From assembly GCF_018614195.1 (NCBI RefSeq), contig NZ_JAGGOT010000059.1:1-64000 (forward strand): a stretch of 64,000 bases of DNA, in the 5' to 3' direction. Position 1 is the stretch's first letter. Each line of letters begins with the position of its first letter. Source of the stretch: Streptomyces sp. ISL-43 (GTDB taxonomy: Bacteria > Actinomycetota > Actinomycetes > Streptomycetales > Streptomycetaceae). Below are positions 16,903 to 25,040 of the stretch, piece after piece. The translations under genes were made by a program, and so were the position numbers. A model generated the notes under the pieces. The model saw nothing but the letters and a program-made list of their open reading frames with translations. It was not told the DNA's origin and made no database searches.

Positions 16903-17184
16903 TCACCCACTGCGGCGGGACGGCACGGGAGCCGCGGCCCTCGGCCCGACGATCCAGTCCCTTCGCTTCGCCCTGGCGGCCCTCTTCTCATCCTCCTCCG
17001 GCCGCGCCCAGGCGCCAGCCTTGCCCGACAGCCATTGCCGTCGGCCGTCGTCGCCCGCCTCCGTCGACGGCCGGCCGCGGCTCGCGGACGAGCGTACGGA
17101 AAGGCGCCTGGCCTCGCGCTTGTGCCTGCCCCGTAGGCGTCGCCCCAGTCCTCCCACCGTGCCCCGGACCGCCCCGTGGAGCAT
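16903..17184 (-). CDS. Possible small basic protein upstream of the phosphatase
   Basis: A 93-codon frame starts at the ATG at 17184 with AAGGGG six bases before it, and stops 13 bases before the phosphatase start, which is operon-like spacing. The peptide is rich in Arg, Lys, Gly and Pro and has no recognised domain. High-GC DNA readily produces such frames, so it may be spurious. The remaining 17185-17401 shows no other gene and probably holds a promoter. Confidence 0.35.
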   Translation of the reverse strand: MLHGAVRGTVGGLGRRLRGRHKREARRLSVRSSASRGRPSTEAGDDGRRQWLSGKAGAWARPEEDEKRAARAKRRDWIVGPRAAAPVPSRRSG

Positions 17185-17401
17185 CTTGAACCCCTTGGGG
17201 TCCGGGCCCGGACAGGCGGAGCTCCGGGCTCGCACCCGCCGGGCCTCGATCAGCCTGTTCGCACCGTCACGGAGGAGCGGCCGCGGTCACTTACTGTCAC
17301 CAGGCCCCCGGCGGTCAAGTGGCGCTGCGGCGCCGTGCGCGGTCCCCGGGAGCCGGGAGATCCCCGCCTGGGGTCCGACGGCGTGGTGAGCCAAGGCCCC
17401 G

Positions 17402-17968
17402 CTACCGGCGCCCACTGGTCGCCGGTGCGGAGATCGAGGCGTCCTGCAGTGCCTCTCGTGCGTCGGTCACGAAGGCGAGGACCGACTGCCAGAAAGGGGC
17501 GTAGCACTCGTTGAAGCGTCGTCCCGCGTCGAGATCGCCACTGATCATGGCTTCCAGCGCCCGGTAGTTGTCGGACGTGGCACGGCGCAGCCGATCAGCG
17601 GTGGCCGCGACGCTCGAGGGCCCTTCCAGCTCCACCACCCACACGCGGTGGCGCAGTACGGCATAGGCGTCGCGCAGCCGGATCCGGAGGTCCCTGAGCG
17701 TGCTCGTGCGATTGTCGCTGTCCGGATCGGCGTGGGCATCGGAGACCTTCCAGTAGAGGTCGCCCATCTTTTGCGCCTGCTCGATGACGTCCACGTACGC
17801 ACCGCGCCGCGCGCTCCGTATCCGGTCCGTCTGCTGGCTGGTCGCGGCAGTCTCGGCCTGTATCCGGGCCGCCCTGGCCGTCCCGCGGCTGGTCACCCAA
17901 CTCGCGACGACGGCAGTGCATCCCGTGAGCACTCCCACCCAAAGTGTGTTGTCAGCCATGCCGTTCAT
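17402..17968 (-). CDS. Membrane-anchored coiled-coil hypothetical protein
   Basis: This 188-residue protein has one N-terminal hydrophobic segment (about 8-27), followed by a long helical region (ARIQAETAATSQQTDRIRSA and on) likely to form a coiled coil in the cytoplasm. Similar one-helix proteins are common in Streptomyces, with no known role. A second ATG three codons in is an alternative start; neither has a clear ribosome site. It is followed by a gap of more than 200 bases to the next minus-strand gene start, so it is probably transcribed alone. Confidence 0.65.
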   Translation of the reverse strand: MNGMADNTLWVGVLTGCTAVVASWVTSRGTARAARIQAETAATSQQTDRIRSARRGAYVDVIEQAQKMGDLYWKVSDAHADPDSDNRTSTLRDLRIRLRDAYAVLRHRVWVVELEGPSSVAATADRLRRATSDNYRALEAMISGDLDAGRRFNECYAPFWQSVLAFVTDAREALQDASISAPATSGRR

Positions 17969-17998
17969 TATGGGTAGGGACGTTGTGGCAGCCCAGTG

Positions 17999-18559
17999 TT
18001 ACTGGCCCACCCTTCCGTCGACGCACTCGCGCAGCAGGTCGGCGTGCCCGCAGTGACGGGCGTACTCGTCGATCCGGTGCACCATCAGCTCCCGCACCGC
18101 GATCCCGTCCTTCCGCAGACGCTCGCTCAGATCCGGGTGCTTTGCCAGCGCGGCGTCGGTCGCGTCCTGCTCGCGCGCCAGATCGGCGTACGCGGCGTCG
18201 ACCACGGCCTGCTCGGCGACGGCTCCGCCGAAGTCCGCGTCACGCTCGCCGTACAGCTTCGGCAGCGGATCACCGTCGCTGATCCAGTTGTGCCAGTCCC
18301 GTTCCACCTCGGCGAGGTGCCGAAGCAGGCCGAGCAGCGACATCGTCGACGGCGGAACCGACCGGCGGGCCAGTTGCTCCGCATCGAGCCCCTCGCACTT
18401 CATCCGCAGGGTCATGCGGTAGCCCGTCAGGAAGTCCTGCAGCGTCGCGAGCTCACCGTCCGGACCGGCTCCTTCGCTGTGGCGGGGGTCGTCGTCCGGG
18501 TCGGTCCACATGTCGGGGTAAACGGTCGACCGGGTCCATCGTGCGGGTTGATCACTCAT
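17999..18559 (-). CDS. DinB-family (DUF664) protein
   Basis: This 186-residue protein has the DinB/DUF664 four-helix fold. The metal-type histidines are in LLGLLRHLAEVERDW (around 80) and ELMVHRIDEYARHCGHADLL (around 160-175). This superfamily includes mycothiol- and bacillithiol-dependent transferases; DUF664 members are mostly uncharacterised. The next gene upstream encodes a mycothiol-type maleylpyruvate-isomerase-fold protein in the same direction, 91 bases away, so the two may form one thiol-dependent detoxification unit. Confidence 0.85.
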   Translation of the reverse strand: MSDQPARWTRSTVYPDMWTDPDDDPRHSEGAGPDGELATLQDFLTGYRMTLRMKCEGLDAEQLARRSVPPSTMSLLGLLRHLAEVERDWHNWISDGDPLPKLYGERDADFGGAVAEQAVVDAAYADLAREQDATDAALAKHPDLSERLRKDGIAVRELMVHRIDEYARHCGHADLLRECVDGRVGQ

Positions 18560-18650
18560 CGTTCCATGCTCGCTCGCAAGGGCCCGAGATCGCCAGTGAG
18601 TTGCTCAACGTCGGTCACATCCGGCGGTGCCCGCCCGGCGACAACCCCCG

Positions 18651-19304
18651 TCACGCTTGCGCGGCGAGGAAGCGATCGCGCAGTTCGCCGCGGAGGTGTC
18701 CTGAGGGGAGCCGTCGTCCGTATGCGAGCAGGAGGAGGTCCTGCGCGGCGCCGGACAGGGGTGTTCCGGTACCGAAGGACCAGTCGAGGTCGTCGGCGCG
18801 GAGTTCGATGCCGCCCAGGTCGGCTCCGAAGAACTTGAGGGTCCTGGCGTCGAGGCGTTCCAGAAGGATGCGCACGCGCTCCTCGGGAACCCGGCGCCCG
18901 AGGCCCAGCGCGACCGTGATGTCCAGGCCGTGGATCACATCGTGGCCCAAGGCCGCCTCGATGCCGCCGACCGGCGGCCTCCAGGGGTGATCCGCGTTGT
19001 CGCCGAGCAAGGCGGCGAGTTCACGCGTCGAATGGGCCGCCGCGTCCTTGCGGGCGCATCGGTCGGTCATCCGGTGGAGGCTGCCTCGCGCCCTGATGAG
19101 TTCCCGCGCCGTCTTGGCGAGCGGGTACCGAAACCCCATCGTCATGTGGGCCGCGACTTCCCGGACCCGCCACCCCCCGCACAGGGTCGGCGCGTCCCAC
19201 TCCTCGGCCGACAAGCCGTCCAGTACGGCCGCCAGCTCCCGGCGTTCGGCTGCGATCGCGGCTCGGATGTCCGCCGCCGGCCTGCGGTGCGTCGTTTTCC
19301 CCAT
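18651..19304 (-). CDS. Maleylpyruvate isomerase-family mycothiol-dependent enzyme
   Basis: This 217-residue protein opens with the MDMPI N-terminal helix bundle. LCGGWRVREVAAHMTMG carries the first metal His, and the later HDVIHGLDI segment supplies further His/Asp ligands. A C-terminal SCP2-like tail ends in DLLLLAYGR. The family uses mycothiol as cofactor for isomerase or transferase reactions, but the substrate cannot be inferred. It is divergent from a LysR regulator 71 bases away, which probably controls it. Confidence 0.85.
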   Translation of the reverse strand: MGKTTHRRPAADIRAAIAAERRELAAVLDGLSAEEWDAPTLCGGWRVREVAAHMTMGFRYPLAKTARELIRARGSLHRMTDRCARKDAAAHSTRELAALLGDNADHPWRPPVGGIEAALGHDVIHGLDITVALGLGRRVPEERVRILLERLDARTLKFFGADLGGIELRADDLDWSFGTGTPLSGAAQDLLLLAYGRRLPSGHLRGELRDRFLAAQA

Positions 19305-19375
19305 GCCTTCAAGGCTCTCGGCAGGCCGGCCATAAGTCCAAGAGTTTCCATGTCTCGCAACTAGAATGACCAGTT

Positions 19376-20308
19376 ATGGAGATCCGGCAGCTGAGGTACT
19401 TCGTCACGGTCGCGGAGGAAGCCAACTTCACCCGCGCCGCCGCCCGGCTACACCTGGCGCAGCCCGGTGTGAGCGCCCAAGTCCGGCAGCTCGAGAAGGA
19501 ACTCGGTCATCCGCTGCTCGACCGCTCGGGCCGGTCGATGACCCTGACGGAGGTGGGCGAGGCCGTACTGCCGTACGCGCGGGCCGCGCTCAGCGCCGTC
19601 GAAGCGGTACGGCAGACAGCGGACGAGTTCACCGGGCTGCTCCGTGGCAAGGTCACCCTCGGCCTCGTCTCGGGCGCGGCCGCGGCAGCCCATGAGTTCG
19701 ACCTGGCCGCCGTCCTGGCCGGCTTCCACGAGGACCACCCCCAAGTGGAGATCGCGCTGACCGAGAACACCTCTGACCAGATGCTCACCGCGTTGCACCG
19801 AGGGGAACTCGACCTCGCCGTGATCGGACTCGCGGACGAGGAGCCCCGGCCGGGCCTCTCCGTCCAGGTCCTGGTCGACGAACCCCTGGTCGCGGCCGTC
19901 GCCCCGGGCGACCCGGCCCTCACGCCCCCGAACCGCACGAGCATTCCGTTGGCCGAGCTCCGCGACCGACCGCTGATCAGCTTGCCGCGTGGCACGGGCA
20001 TCCGTGGAGTACTGGACCGTGCCTGCGCGCAGGCGGGGTTCCAGCCCCGCATCGCCTTCGAGGCAGCCGCTCCGCTGTTCCTCGCACAGCTCGCCGCCCG
20101 CGGCCTCGGCGTGGCGGTGGTTCCGGCTCTCCCCGCCGGCGCGGCGTCGGCCTTCGGGCTGCGGACGCTGGAGATCACCGAGCCGGGGCTGCGCGGCCGG
20201 CTCGCACTGACCTGGCGGACAGACGGCCCCTCCAGCCCCGCGGCCACCGCTCTCCTGGACCTGCTGCGGCAACGGCTGCTGCGCCCGCACGCCGCCCAGA
20301 CCAGCTGA
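19376..20308 (+). CDS. LysR-family transcriptional regulator
   Basis: This 310-residue protein has an N-terminal winged HTH (1-60; MEIRQLRYFVTVAEEANFTR, AARLHLAQPGVSAQVRQLEK) and a C-terminal LysR substrate-binding domain (about 90-300, with VTLGLVSG at its start). It is transcribed away from the mycothiol-type gene with a 71-base gap, the classic LysR arrangement, so that gene and perhaps the DUF664 gene are likely targets. No clear T-N11-A palindrome was picked out by eye. The effector is unknown. Confidence 0.92.
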   Translation: MEIRQLRYFVTVAEEANFTRAAARLHLAQPGVSAQVRQLEKELGHPLLDRSGRSMTLTEVGEAVLPYARAALSAVEAVRQTADEFTGLLRGKVTLGLVSGAAAAAHEFDLAAVLAGFHEDHPQVEIALTENTSDQMLTALHRGELDLAVIGLADEEPRPGLSVQVLVDEPLVAAVAPGDPALTPPNRTSIPLAELRDRPLISLPRGTGIRGVLDRACAQAGFQPRIAFEAAAPLFLAQLAARGLGVAVVPALPAGAASAFGLRTLEITEPGLRGRLALTWRTDGPSSPAATALLDLLRQRLLRPHAAQTS

Positions 20309-20459
20309 ACCCCGAGCCGGGCTGGTCGGGCAGGATGCCCAGTACCCGTAGCTGCCCCGAACGCCACCGCCGACGTGCGGGCCTGGATCCAAGGCCTTTC
20401 CGCTCACTTCCCAGAGCCGTTGACGGGTCATCTGTGCGGCATCGGTCGGGCGGCTCGGC

Positions 20460-20942
20460 TCAGGATGTCCGGGTGTGGTGGTCCAGCAAGCGGGTGAGCA
20501 GCTGCACGAGCTGGTCGCGTTCGACCGGACTCAGCGGCGCGAGCAGTTCGTCGTGGAGGTCGTCCAGGACCGTGTCGAGGAGGCGCAGGTGGCGGCGGCC
20601 CTGGGCGGAGATCGTGATGATGTTGCGGCGCCGGTCGTCGGGATCCGGTGCCCGCCCGACGAGGTCACGCTCGGCCAGTTCGTTGAGCACGCCGACCATG
20701 TCGCTGCGGTAGATGCCGGAGCGCCTGCTCAGCTCCGCCTGGCTGCCCGGCCCGTACTCCTGCAGTGAGGCGAGCACGGCGTAGTGCCAGTTGCGGGCGT
20801 CGGCCCGGGCCAGCCCCTCGGTGATCAGCCGGTCCGACCGCATGGTCAGCTGCGACAACAGCCGGCTCGCGCGCCGGCGCAGCCTGTCGGGCGTCTTGGG
20901 TGCGCCGTCGTCGGGTCTGTGCGCGGCTTCGTCTCTGGTCAT
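20460..20942 (-). CDS. MarR-family regulator
   Basis: The protein has 160 residues from the ATG at 20942; a GTG three codons earlier is also possible. The winged HTH is at about 55-115 (SQAELSRRSGIYRSDMVGVL, and the wing DPDDRRRNIITIS), flanked by dimerisation helices. It is divergent from the dienelactone-hydrolase-type gene. A perfect 17-base palindrome lies in the shared promoter region, so the MarR protein very likely represses both. Confidence 0.9.
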   Translation of the reverse strand: MTRDEAAHRPDDGAPKTPDRLRRRASRLLSQLTMRSDRLITEGLARADARNWHYAVLASLQEYGPGSQAELSRRSGIYRSDMVGVLNELAERDLVGRAPDPDDRRRNIITISAQGRRHLRLLDTVLDDLHDELLAPLSPVERDQLVQLLTRLLDHHTRTS

Positions 20943-20962
20943 GGCGCCCACCCTACCTGTTG

Positions 20963-21020
20963 CGTTAGTTCGACTAACGATATACGTTCACTCGTGCCGA
21001 AAACGTTAGTGCAATAAACG
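20963..21020. promoter_or_regulatory. MarR operators
   Basis: CGTTAGT-TCG-ACTAACG (20963-20979) is a perfect inverted repeat. CGTTAGT-GCA-ATAAACG (21004-21020) repeats the left half exactly and the right half imperfectly. The region is AT-rich compared with its surroundings and lies between the divergent MarR and hydrolase genes. Confidence 0.8.
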
Positions 21021-21061
21021 TTTATTGAGCGAACTCCAGCGAACTCCAAGGAAGGAAGATC

Positions 21062-21811
21062 TTGCCCACCAAGACAGTGCGGATTCCCACCACGGACGGC
21101 CGGGCCGACGCTTTCGCCGCATTCCCCGACCACGGCGAGCGGCACCCGGGGGTGCTGCTGTACAGCGACGCCTTCGGCGTGCGGCCCGAGCTGGAGGAGA
21201 GGGCCCGCGAACTGGCCGAGCACGGGTACTACGTACTCGTCCCCAACCTCTACTACCGGCACGGCCCGGCACCGGTGACCGAACTTCCCGAGCACATCGC
21301 GGCAGAGATCCGGCCCGCGGTCATCGCGCAGCTGATGCCCTTGATCGAGGCGCACACCACCGAACGTGTCCTGCGCGACGCCGACGCCTACCTCCGCTTC
21401 CTCACCACCCGGCCCGAGGTCGGCGCGGGACCCGTCGCCGTGATCGGCTACTGCCTGGGCGCCGCCTTGGCGATGCGCACCGCATCGGCCCACCCCGGCC
21501 GAGTGGCCGCCGTCGCCGGATTCCACCCCGGCCTTCTGGTCACCGACGCGCCCGACAGCCCGCACCGCCTGCTCTCCGAGCTCACCGCCCAGGTCCACCT
21601 CGGACTCGCCGAAGGAGACCTGACGCCCGAGGCCATCAGCGAGCTCAACCAGGCCCTCGACGCCGCGGGTGTCGGCTACACCACCGAGATCTACCCCGGC
21701 ACCGTCCACGGCTTCACCATGTCCGACACCGATGCCTTCAACCCTTCCGCGCTGCAGCGCCACTGGGACCGCCTGCTCTCCCTCCTCGACCGCACCCTGG
21801 CCGACGGCTGA
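21062..21811 (+). CDS. Dienelactone hydrolase-family protein
   Basis: This 249-residue protein starts at TTG 21062, with GGAAGGA just upstream. It is an alpha/beta hydrolase of the DLH type: the nucleophile Cys in VIGYCLGAAL (near 136), an Asp in the GLAEGDLTP region and His in YPGTVHGFTM complete a Cys-Asp-His triad. DLH enzymes open dienelactones in catechol degradation, but the family is broad and the substrate here is open. It is divergent from, and probably controlled by, the MarR gene. Confidence 0.88.
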   Translation: MPTKTVRIPTTDGRADAFAAFPDHGERHPGVLLYSDAFGVRPELEERARELAEHGYYVLVPNLYYRHGPAPVTELPEHIAAEIRPAVIAQLMPLIEAHTTERVLRDADAYLRFLTTRPEVGAGPVAVIGYCLGAALAMRTASAHPGRVAAVAGFHPGLLVTDAPDSPHRLLSELTAQVHLGLAEGDLTPEAISELNQALDAAGVGYTTEIYPGTVHGFTMSDTDAFNPSALQRHWDRLLSLLDRTLADG

Positions 21812-21922
21812 GGCTCCGGCGCAACGCGGTCGTGGATGCCGATAAGCTCCCCGGCCCGGAGCCTCGGAGCAGGTCCGGTGCCGGAGGCCGCAGGGTGCCC
21901 GGCAGCGGACCGTGGGGGCGGG

Positions 21923-22732
21923 TCAGCCCCAGGTCATCTCGCCCGTGGCGACCTTGGCGCCGATCTGGGCGGCGATGAGCATCCCGGAGTCGGGGTAGCG
22001 GGCGACCATCGCCTTCGTCAACGCCTCGGCGCTGCCGGCCTTGCCCAGCTCTTCCTCGAAGGCCCGGAGGTAGTCGCGGGTGTACGCGATCGGGCTCGCG
22101 TCGAGGGCCGCGTCGGTGGGCAGCCGGTGGCCAGGGACGGCGAAGGCCGGCTCCAGCGCGGTCATCTCGTCGAGCAGCTCGATCCACACGGCGCGGTCCT
22201 GGGGCTTGCCGGTGTCGGCGACCCAGACGTGCTCGTCGTCGAAGAGCAGCACACCGGCGACGATCGCCCGGTGCTCGGCCTGCCACAGGTAGTGCCGGTC
22301 GGGCAGGCCCCGGTGACCGCCCTTGAGCTGGAAGGCGTGCCCCTCGAAGGTGATGTCACCGGTCAGCGGGGTCAGCTCGACCAGGCGGGTGGGGCGGTTG
22401 GCGCCGACCGGCTCCCAGGCCTTGAGCTTGCCCTCGTACGCGTCTTTGATGTGCTCGATCACCAGCGGGGTGGCGAGGACCTCGGCGCCGGGGAAGGCGT
22501 CGTCGATCACTTCGGCGCCCCAGTAGTAGTCGGGGTCGGCGTGGCTGACGAAGACCTTCGTCAGCGTCTTGCCGGAGTCGAGGATCTCGGCGGCCAGGCG
22601 GTGGCCGTCGGCGCGGGTGAACCCGGTGTCGATCAGGAGAGCCTGCTCCTCGCCGGTGATCAGGGTGGCGGTCTTGTTCTTCGAGCCGACGGGGAAGTCC
22701 AGGTCGATGACACGGAAGTCGAGGGTGCTCAT
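21923..22732 (-). CDS. MBL-fold metallo-hydrolase
   Basis: This 269-residue protein has the metallo-beta-lactamase fold. The usual HxHxDH metal box appears as SHADPDYYWG (near 63-72), so the first two histidines are changed to H-A-D, as in a sizeable subgroup of MBL proteins. Later ligand positions appear in WVADTGK and PGHRLPTD. AAGGA lies upstream of the ATG. The reaction is unknown. Upstream on the same strand lies the remnant of a TetR regulator that may once have controlled it. Confidence 0.85.
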   Translation of the reverse strand: MSTLDFRVIDLDFPVGSKNKTATLITGEEQALLIDTGFTRADGHRLAAEILDSGKTLTKVFVSHADPDYYWGAEVIDDAFPGAEVLATPLVIEHIKDAYEGKLKAWEPVGANRPTRLVELTPLTGDITFEGHAFQLKGGHRGLPDRHYLWQAEHRAIVAGVLLFDDEHVWVADTGKPQDRAVWIELLDEMTALEPAFAVPGHRLPTDAALDASPIAYTRDYLRAFEEELGKAGSAEALTKAMVARYPDSGMLIAAQIGAKVATGEMTWG

Positions 22733-22869
22733 GGTGACGTCCTTCGTGTGGGGGCGAGAGGAGCGGTCGGGGCGCCGGTGGTGAAGCTGTCCGGGCGCAG
22801 GTCTATCTCGGCCCGCGCGACGTCCACCGCGAGGCTTCGGCGGACGCCGGTGCGGTGAACGCCGCGACG

Positions 22870-23049
22870 ACGGCGTGAGTGTCCCGTCCGGCGGCCTCGG
22901 CGCGTGGGGGACGGGTGGGCCGGGTCCGACGGGCTCAGGCCGTCCACGGAGAGCGCGTGCCGGAGGAGCGCGGCGGCAAGGTCAACGATGCGGCCGGGAG
23001 AGACCCCCCGCAACGCGGCCGCGGTACGGCCGGCGTAGATCGGTAGCAT
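22870..23049 (-). pseudogene. TetR-family regulator, N-terminal remnant
   Basis: From the ATG at 23049 the minus strand reads MLPIYAGRTAAALRGVSPGR, IVDLAAALLRHA and VDGLS, which matches helix one and the start of helix two of TetR proteins. The recognition helix and the whole ligand domain are missing. The stretch on to 22733 has no further recognisable piece. The palindrome at 23061-23074 is probably its former operator. Confidence 0.5.
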
Positions 23050-23060
23050 GTACCCAACGA

Positions 23061-23074
23061 TTGAACTCGTTCAA
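23061..23074. promoter_or_regulatory. TTGAAC-TC-GTTCAA palindrome
   Basis: This perfect 14-base palindrome lies 12 bases upstream of the membrane-protein gene at 23086 and 12 bases from the start of the TetR remnant. It has the form and position of a TetR operator. Confidence 0.65.
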
Positions 23075-23085
23075 ATGGGGGGCGC

Positions 23086-23877
23086 ATGGGCAGGCTTTCG
23101 CGACGACGGCTCGGTATCGTGCTGTGGTCGGTGTTCGTCACCGAGGCGGTGGGGCTGGCGGCAGGTTTCGCACTTGCGGACCCCACCAGGCTGAGACCCG
23201 ACTATTCGGGTGTCTTTCTCGCGCTGGGCGTGCTGCTCATGGCCGAGTTGCAGGCGGCCGTGGCCTTCGTGATCGCGCTGGTACGGCGGACGCCCGAGGC
23301 GGCGTGGTGGGCGGCCGCTTCGGCGGTGGCCATCCCGGCGGTAGTGGTGATGCTGCTGGAGTCGGGGACGGGTTTCTGGTTCACCTGGTGCGTCGTCGCT
23401 GTGTTCGCGTCTTTCGTCGCCACCCTGTTGAGCTTCCGACGTGCGTCCCGGCCCGGACCGGGCGGTGGGGGCGGAGGGGCACCCGCGTGTCGTGCCGGGA
23501 TGGGCGCGGCCGCCCTCTCCGTCGTCGCGCTGGTGGCGGCGGTCTCGATGTCCACGGAGGCGGGGATGGACGACGTGGACTTCTCCGGAACCTGGACCGC
23601 CCCCGAGCACGACCTCACCCTCACGCTGACCGGCGCACCCTACGGACAGGGAGGGCGGTACACCTTGCGGTGGGGAGCATGTTCGGAGGAGGCCGCTTGG
23701 AGCCTCGACTCCCCGCAGATGACGACCTCGGTCCAGGTCTGGCTGGACCGGGACGAGGTCACGCACTGCCTGCCCGCCTCCGACGTCGAGATCCGTGTTG
23801 CCGGCGGCACCGTGGCCGACCCCGTCCTCGGTCTCACCGGCCCGGACAGGACCGATTGGCTCCTCACCCGGCCGTGA
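23086..23877 (+). CDS. Membrane protein with extracytoplasmic C-terminal domain, unknown
   Basis: This 263-residue protein has four hydrophobic segments (about 8-27, 42-65, 73-92 and 95-115), a glycine/proline-rich linker, a fifth segment near 140-158, and then a polar domain of about 100 residues with two cysteines (GACSEE and HCLPA) that could form a disulfide outside the cell. I do not recognise a family. The gene lies beside an intact TetR-type operator whose regulator gene is decayed. Confidence 0.65.
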   Translation: MGRLSRRRLGIVLWSVFVTEAVGLAAGFALADPTRLRPDYSGVFLALGVLLMAELQAAVAFVIALVRRTPEAAWWAAASAVAIPAVVVMLLESGTGFWFTWCVVAVFASFVATLLSFRRASRPGPGGGGGGAPACRAGMGAAALSVVALVAAVSMSTEAGMDDVDFSGTWTAPEHDLTLTLTGAPYGQGGRYTLRWGACSEEAAWSLDSPQMTTSVQVWLDRDEVTHCLPASDVEIRVAGGTVADPVLGLTGPDRTDWLLTRP

Positions 23878-23929
23878 CACGGCGTGCGGAACGGGCCGCA
23901 CGGGCCGTCGAACCCCTCCGCCGGGTGGG

Positions 23930-24577
23930 TCAGTTCTTGCCGAGGAGGCTGCTCATCCTGGCGATCTCCGCGGTCTGCGACGTGGTGATCGCATCGGCCA
24001 TCGTCCTGGCCACGGGGAAGGCGCCGCCGGCCTTCTCCGTCTTCGCCATCGCCACGGCGCCCTCGTGGTGCCTGATCATCAGCTCCATGAAGGCGGTGTC
24101 GAACGCCTTGCCCGAGGACTTCTCCAGCTTGTCCATCTCCTCGGCCGTCATCACCCCGGCGCCGTGCCCGGAGTGGTCCGTCGCGCCCTCGGCGGGTACC
24201 TCTTCACCCCAGGAGGTCAGCCATCCGGACATCGTCCGGATCTCCGGGTCCTGGGCCTTCGCGATCTCGTCGGCGAGCTTCTTCACCTCGGCCGACTCCG
24301 CGCGGGCGGGGGCGAGGCCGGCCATCTCGACGGCCTGGCGGTGGTGGGGAATCATCCCCTTCGCGAAGGCGACGTCGGCGGCGTTGTGCTGTCCTTGCGC
24401 GGGCGTAGCGGGCGTAGCGGGCGTAGCGGGCGCCGCGGACGAAGCGGCGGGCGGCGTCGAGCTGTGGCCGGCGTGCCCGGCGGAGGTGTCGTCGCCCGAC
24501 CCGCAGGCGACGAGGACGAGCGCGGCCGCGCCCGCGGCGGCGACGACGGCGGTACGGCGGACGAAGTGCTTGTGCAT
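23930..24577 (-). CDS. DUF305 lipoprotein
   Basis: The protein has 215 residues from the ATG at 24577 (AAGGAG nine bases upstream; longer frames add nothing conserved). It has a lipoprotein signal with the lipobox LVAC (Cys25), an Ala-Thr-Pro repeat linker (about 44-60), and two DUF305 helical units marked by AKGMIPHHRQAVEMA and FMELMIRHHEGAVAMA. The paired histidines are typical of this extracytoplasmic family, which often accompanies metal, especially copper, stress genes. The fragment just upstream resembles DUF6153, a frequent partner of DUF305 in Streptomyces. Confidence 0.88.
   Translation of the reverse strand: MHKHFVRRTAVVAAAGAAALVLVACGSGDDTSAGHAGHSSTPPAASSAAPATPATPATPAQGQHNAADVAFAKGMIPHHRQAVEMAGLAPARAESAEVKKLADEIAKAQDPEIRTMSGWLTSWGEEVPAEGATDHSGHGAGVMTAEEMDKLEKSSGKAFDTAFMELMIRHHEGAVAMAKTEKAGGAFPVARTMADAITTSQTAEIARMSSLLGKN
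24399..24432. repeat. GCGGGCGTA nonamer repeat in the DUF305 gene
   Basis: Between three and four tandem copies of the nonamer encode the Pro-Ala-Thr linker repeat. Slippage would change linker length in frame. Confidence 0.8.
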
Positions 24578-24710
24578 GGTGGTGCGCTCCTTGACGCGCA
24601 GCCCTGAAGCGGGCATGTGCCGGTGCGGAAGTGAGGGCATGGCCTTCAGCGCGGCATACGCCACACGTCACACGGCGGAGCCGGGACATGGGGGTGCCGT
24701 GCGGGCCGCT

Positions 24711-24866
24711 CTATATCCGCAGGAGTCGCGGCTGGGCCACGCCGGGCGGCGCCCCCTCGGGTCCCAGGCCGCGCATCGCCGGCCCGCCCGCCGGCACCGC
24801 GAGCACCCGCAGCACGGGGCCGTGCCCGGCAGGCCGGCGCCACACGGGCCGCGAAGTGCTGGTCAT
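24711..24866 (-). pseudogene. DUF6153-like fragment
   Basis: A 51-codon frame contains VLRVLAVPAGGPAMRGLGPE, resembling the single helix and following Met-His-Gly-Leu-Gly-Pro of DUF6153 proteins. The usual histidine-rich C-terminal part is missing and the helix is interrupted by Pro and Gly. DUF6153 genes often precede DUF305 genes, as here, so this looks like a decayed partner. Confidence 0.45.
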
Positions 24867-24928
24867 GCGGTCATCGTACGATCAGCCGCCTCGGGCGGCC
24901 GCGTGAGCGCCGCCACCCGACGTAAGGG

Positions 24929-24967
24929 CGCCCGTCGCTTCCCCGCTGCCGGGGGAAGGGACGGGCG
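24929..24967 (-). terminator. Terminator of the siderophore operon
   Basis: Arms 24929-24944 and 24952-24967 form a 16-bp stem with one mismatch and a 7-base loop. It lies about 75 bases beyond the stop of the last gene in the minus-strand siderophore operon. Confidence 0.75.
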
Positions 24968-25040
24968 GCGTCCGGCGTCGGCGTGGAAGCCGTTCAGCCT
25001 GGAGGCGGTCGGCGCCGATGCCGGGTCTTCACGCTGTCGG

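Noticed and set aside
24399..24432. Tandem 9-base repeat considered as part of a CRISPR or direct-repeat array
   Set aside because: The units are contiguous, only nine bases long and lie inside a coding linker; there are no spacers.
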